Assembly: GCA_016720655.1 (NCBI GenBank)
Contig: JADKKE010000010.1
Location: 1 to 64,000 of the forward strand
Direction: 5' to 3'
DNA: 64,000 nt
Origin: Bacteroidota bacterium
Lineage (GTDB): Bacteria; Bacteroidota; Bacteroidia; AKYH767-A; 2013-40CM-41-45
Shown: one piece after another, positions 62,455-64,000 of the stretch
Numbering within the stretch: the stretch's first letter is position 1
How the letters are laid out: the number at the start of each line of letters is the position of its first letter
Position numbers and translations under genes: made by a program
Notes under the pieces: model-generated
Database searches by the model: none
What the model was told of the DNA's origin: nothing
Seen by the model: the letters and a program-made list of their open reading frames with translations, nothing else

Positions 62455-63756
62455 ATGATAGGATTGAAACGTCAACACTTTTATTTTCTGCTGATGTCAC
62501 TTCTTTTGTTGTGTCCGATCATCACATTTTCTCAAACCAAAAATTCAGACACATTGGTGGTTGTCACTGACACAACTAACATTGATGCCTTGTTTAAAAA
62601 AGCCCGCGATTTCAGTTTTGATGGAAACAATGCCCAGGCCAGACGAATTTGTCAAAAGATCCTTGAAAAGAAACCCGGGTATTACGATGTCCGAACTTTC
62701 ATGGGAAGAACCTATGCCTGGGACAAGCGATACGAAGAAGCACGTGTTGAGTTTAGCCGCGTGTTAATTGAAAAGGAAGACGACATCGAAGCGCTTGGAG
62801 CATTGATTGACGTGGAGATGTGGACAGAAAATTTTAAGGTTGCTTCTGATTATCTTAAGATCGGACTTGGTTACTACCCAACTTCTGAAGACCTGATGTT
62901 GCGCAAAGCAAAATTGCAGATGCGTTTGGAACAGGAAGAGAGTGCTTCCCTTACACTCCGTCGTATTCTGGATTTAAATCCCGGCAATAAAGATGCATTG
63001 AAATTACTCAACAGCATGACAGATGCACGACTGAGTAATAAATTTCAGTTGTCATTTAACACTGATTTTTTCGACAAGAAAAATTCACCTCAAAAACTTG
63101 CTTCCGGGGAAATCGGCAGGAGTTTCTCCTTTGGTTCGATTGCATACCGGGCAACCTATGCGGAGCGTTTTAGCACAAAAGGACTTCAATCTGAAGTTGA
63201 CGGCTACATGCGCTTTGTGAAATCAAATTATTTCTACTTGAATCTAGGTTTCAGCGATTCAAAAATATTTCCTGAGCTGAGAGCCGGAGCAGAAATTTTT
63301 CAAAAAATTCCCGCCGGCTTTGAACTCTCCGGTGGTTTTCGGTATCTTCAGTTTTCGAATCCCGGAACAAAAATTTACACCGCAAGTCTCGGTAATTATT
63401 TCCGGAATTATTGGTTTGCAGTGCGAATCTACCTTACACCCAAATCAACAATTGAAACAAATGATTTCCTGAAAAAATCTTCCCAAACAATTATCCTGAA
63501 CATCCGGAATTATTTTGGAGATGCGGATAATTATTTTGGAATCCGATTGGGGCAAGGCCAGTCGCCGGATGAAAGAAGAATCACGGATGCAGGAATTCAA
63601 CGCCTTAAATCCATTCAGGGAGGAATCGAATACCAACGACTTGCTTTCGGCCGCTGGGTCATCAAAGGAGACATGGGATATTCCAAAGAAGAAGTGCGAG
63701 CAGAAACATTTCAACAAAGAATTTCAGTGGGAATCATTCTCAAAACAATTTTTTAA
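62455..63756 (+). CDS. YaiO-like outer-membrane barrel protein with TPR front
   Basis: 433 residues from the ATG at 62455 (MIGLKRQHFYFLLMSLLLLC); an ATG 21 bases upstream is possible. A signal peptide ends in TFSQ. About three TPR-like repeats follow (ARDFSFDGNNAQARRICQKI, RYEEARVEFSRVLIEKEDD), then a barrel of the YaiO type (RSFSFGSIAYRATYAERFST, GFELSGGFRYLQFSNPGTKI, NYWFAVRIYLTPKSTIETND) ending VGIILKTIF with a C-terminal Phe. YaiO-like barrels are often linked to surface polysaccharide or biofilm genes. Likely cotranscribed with the gene that begins at 63766. Confidence 0.8.
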   Translation: MIGLKRQHFYFLLMSLLLLCPIITFSQTKNSDTLVVVTDTTNIDALFKKARDFSFDGNNAQARRICQKILEKKPGYYDVRTFMGRTYAWDKRYEEARVEFSRVLIEKEDDIEALGALIDVEMWTENFKVASDYLKIGLGYYPTSEDLMLRKAKLQMRLEQEESASLTLRRILDLNPGNKDALKLLNSMTDARLSNKFQLSFNTDFFDKKNSPQKLASGEIGRSFSFGSIAYRATYAERFSTKGLQSEVDGYMRFVKSNYFYLNLGFSDSKIFPELRAGAEIFQKIPAGFELSGGFRYLQFSNPGTKIYTASLGNYFRNYWFAVRIYLTPKSTIETNDFLKKSSQTIILNIRNYFGDADNYFGIRLGQGQSPDERRITDAGIQRLKSIQGGIEYQRLAFGRWVIKGDMGYSKEEVRAETFQQRISVGIILKTIF

Positions 63757-63765
63757 ATCAACATC

Positions 63766-64000
63766 ATGAACAAATTCCTGTTCCGAAGTGCCTCCCTGGT
63801 CTTTGCCTGGATGTGTTTCAACACGTTTAATGCAGCGGCACAAAAAACGACAAACCCGTCGACAACAAATGCTGCTGATAAAAAGGTGAAGGATTACGGA
63901 AAAGATTTCTTTTCAAAAGATTCCATACATGTAGTGAAATTGTATTTTTCTCAATGCAATTACTGGGACTCCCTGGCCATCTATAAAAAATTAAATGATT
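63766..64000 (+). CDS. secreted protein, partial at window end, possibly CotH-like
   Basis: ATG at 63766, nine bases after the YaiO-like stop. Signal peptide MNKFLFRSASLVFAWMCFNT, ending near NAAAQ, then an N/T-rich linker and DYGKDFFSKDSIHVVKLYFS plus QCNYWDSLAIYKKLND to the edge. The F-x-D-S-x-H-x-V-x-L-x-F pattern followed by NYWDSL recalls the start of CotH-type secreted kinases of Bacteroidota, but only 78 codons are visible, so this is tentative. Confidence 0.5.
   Translation, partial: MNKFLFRSASLVFAWMCFNTFNAAAQKTTNPSTTNAADKKVKDYGKDFFSKDSIHVVKLYFSQCNYWDSLAIYKKLND

Overview
The window looks like about 64 kb of chromosome from a member of the Bacteroidota. The reasons are type IX secretion (T9SS) C-terminal sorting domains on two secreted proteins, a porQ-cmk-ispH-rpsA block, GWxTD and RMD1/DUF155 family genes, TAnnTTTG-type promoter -7 elements, and a low to moderate GC content. 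I cannot place it below phylum. Several genes carry one-base indels, most of them in short homopolymers. They are annotated here as single genes with the break positions given, because the protein continues cleanly in the other frame.

Layout. 0-5 kb: a decayed DUF155 gene, an ORF6N remnant, a large T9SS-exported protein and a DUF302 protein. 5.2-8.1 kb: an arsenical-resistance operon (arsR, small thioredoxin, ArsP-like permease, arsF, arsG) with two copies of one ArsR-type operator. 8.3-26.1 kb: a probable extracellular-electron-transfer locus. It has four multihaem c-type cytochromes (about 36 haem sites in total), a 653-residue outer-membrane barrel between a 10-haem periplasmic cytochrome and a 9-haem lipoprotein cytochrome, two NHL beta-propellers, a fused CcsB-CcsA cytochrome c synthase, two GW-domain/OB-fold proteins, a TPR lipoprotein, the haem-synthesis gene hemA and a Crp/Fnr regulator with an N-terminal four-cysteine cluster. 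Matching ATGAT-N4-ATCAT dyads lie upstream of the synthase and in the hemA/cytochrome divergent region. 26-37 kb: membrane glycosyltransferases, a tRNA-Ser, an MBOAT/SGNH acetylation pair and a GWxTD protein. 37-43 kb: a large TPR hybrid kinase, an N-acetylglucosamine-kinase-like protein, RNase Z, a T9SS cargo protein and a STAS protein. 43-56 kb: housekeeping genes (pyrB, pyrR, rpsA, ispH, cmk, porQ, uvrA, LOG family). 56-64 kb: envelope proteins, a second hybrid kinase, a receiver protein, a YaiO-like barrel and the start of a possible CotH-like gene.

The electron-transfer genes make a coherent set. HemA supplies haem, CcsBA attaches it, the periplasmic cytochromes carry electrons to the barrel, and the lipoprotein cytochrome would sit at the outer face. 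The Fnr-like regulator and the shared dyads suggest redox control. This is an inference from architecture and gene order.

The most unusual non-coding feature is a set of degenerate arrays with a 7-bp period, in several unrelated sequence families. They fill many of the intergenic gaps between about 42.9 and 51.1 kb and recur at 4.5 and 59.1 kb. One composite form has a conserved end, occurs in both orientations and brackets pyrR and a truncated DinB-like gene.
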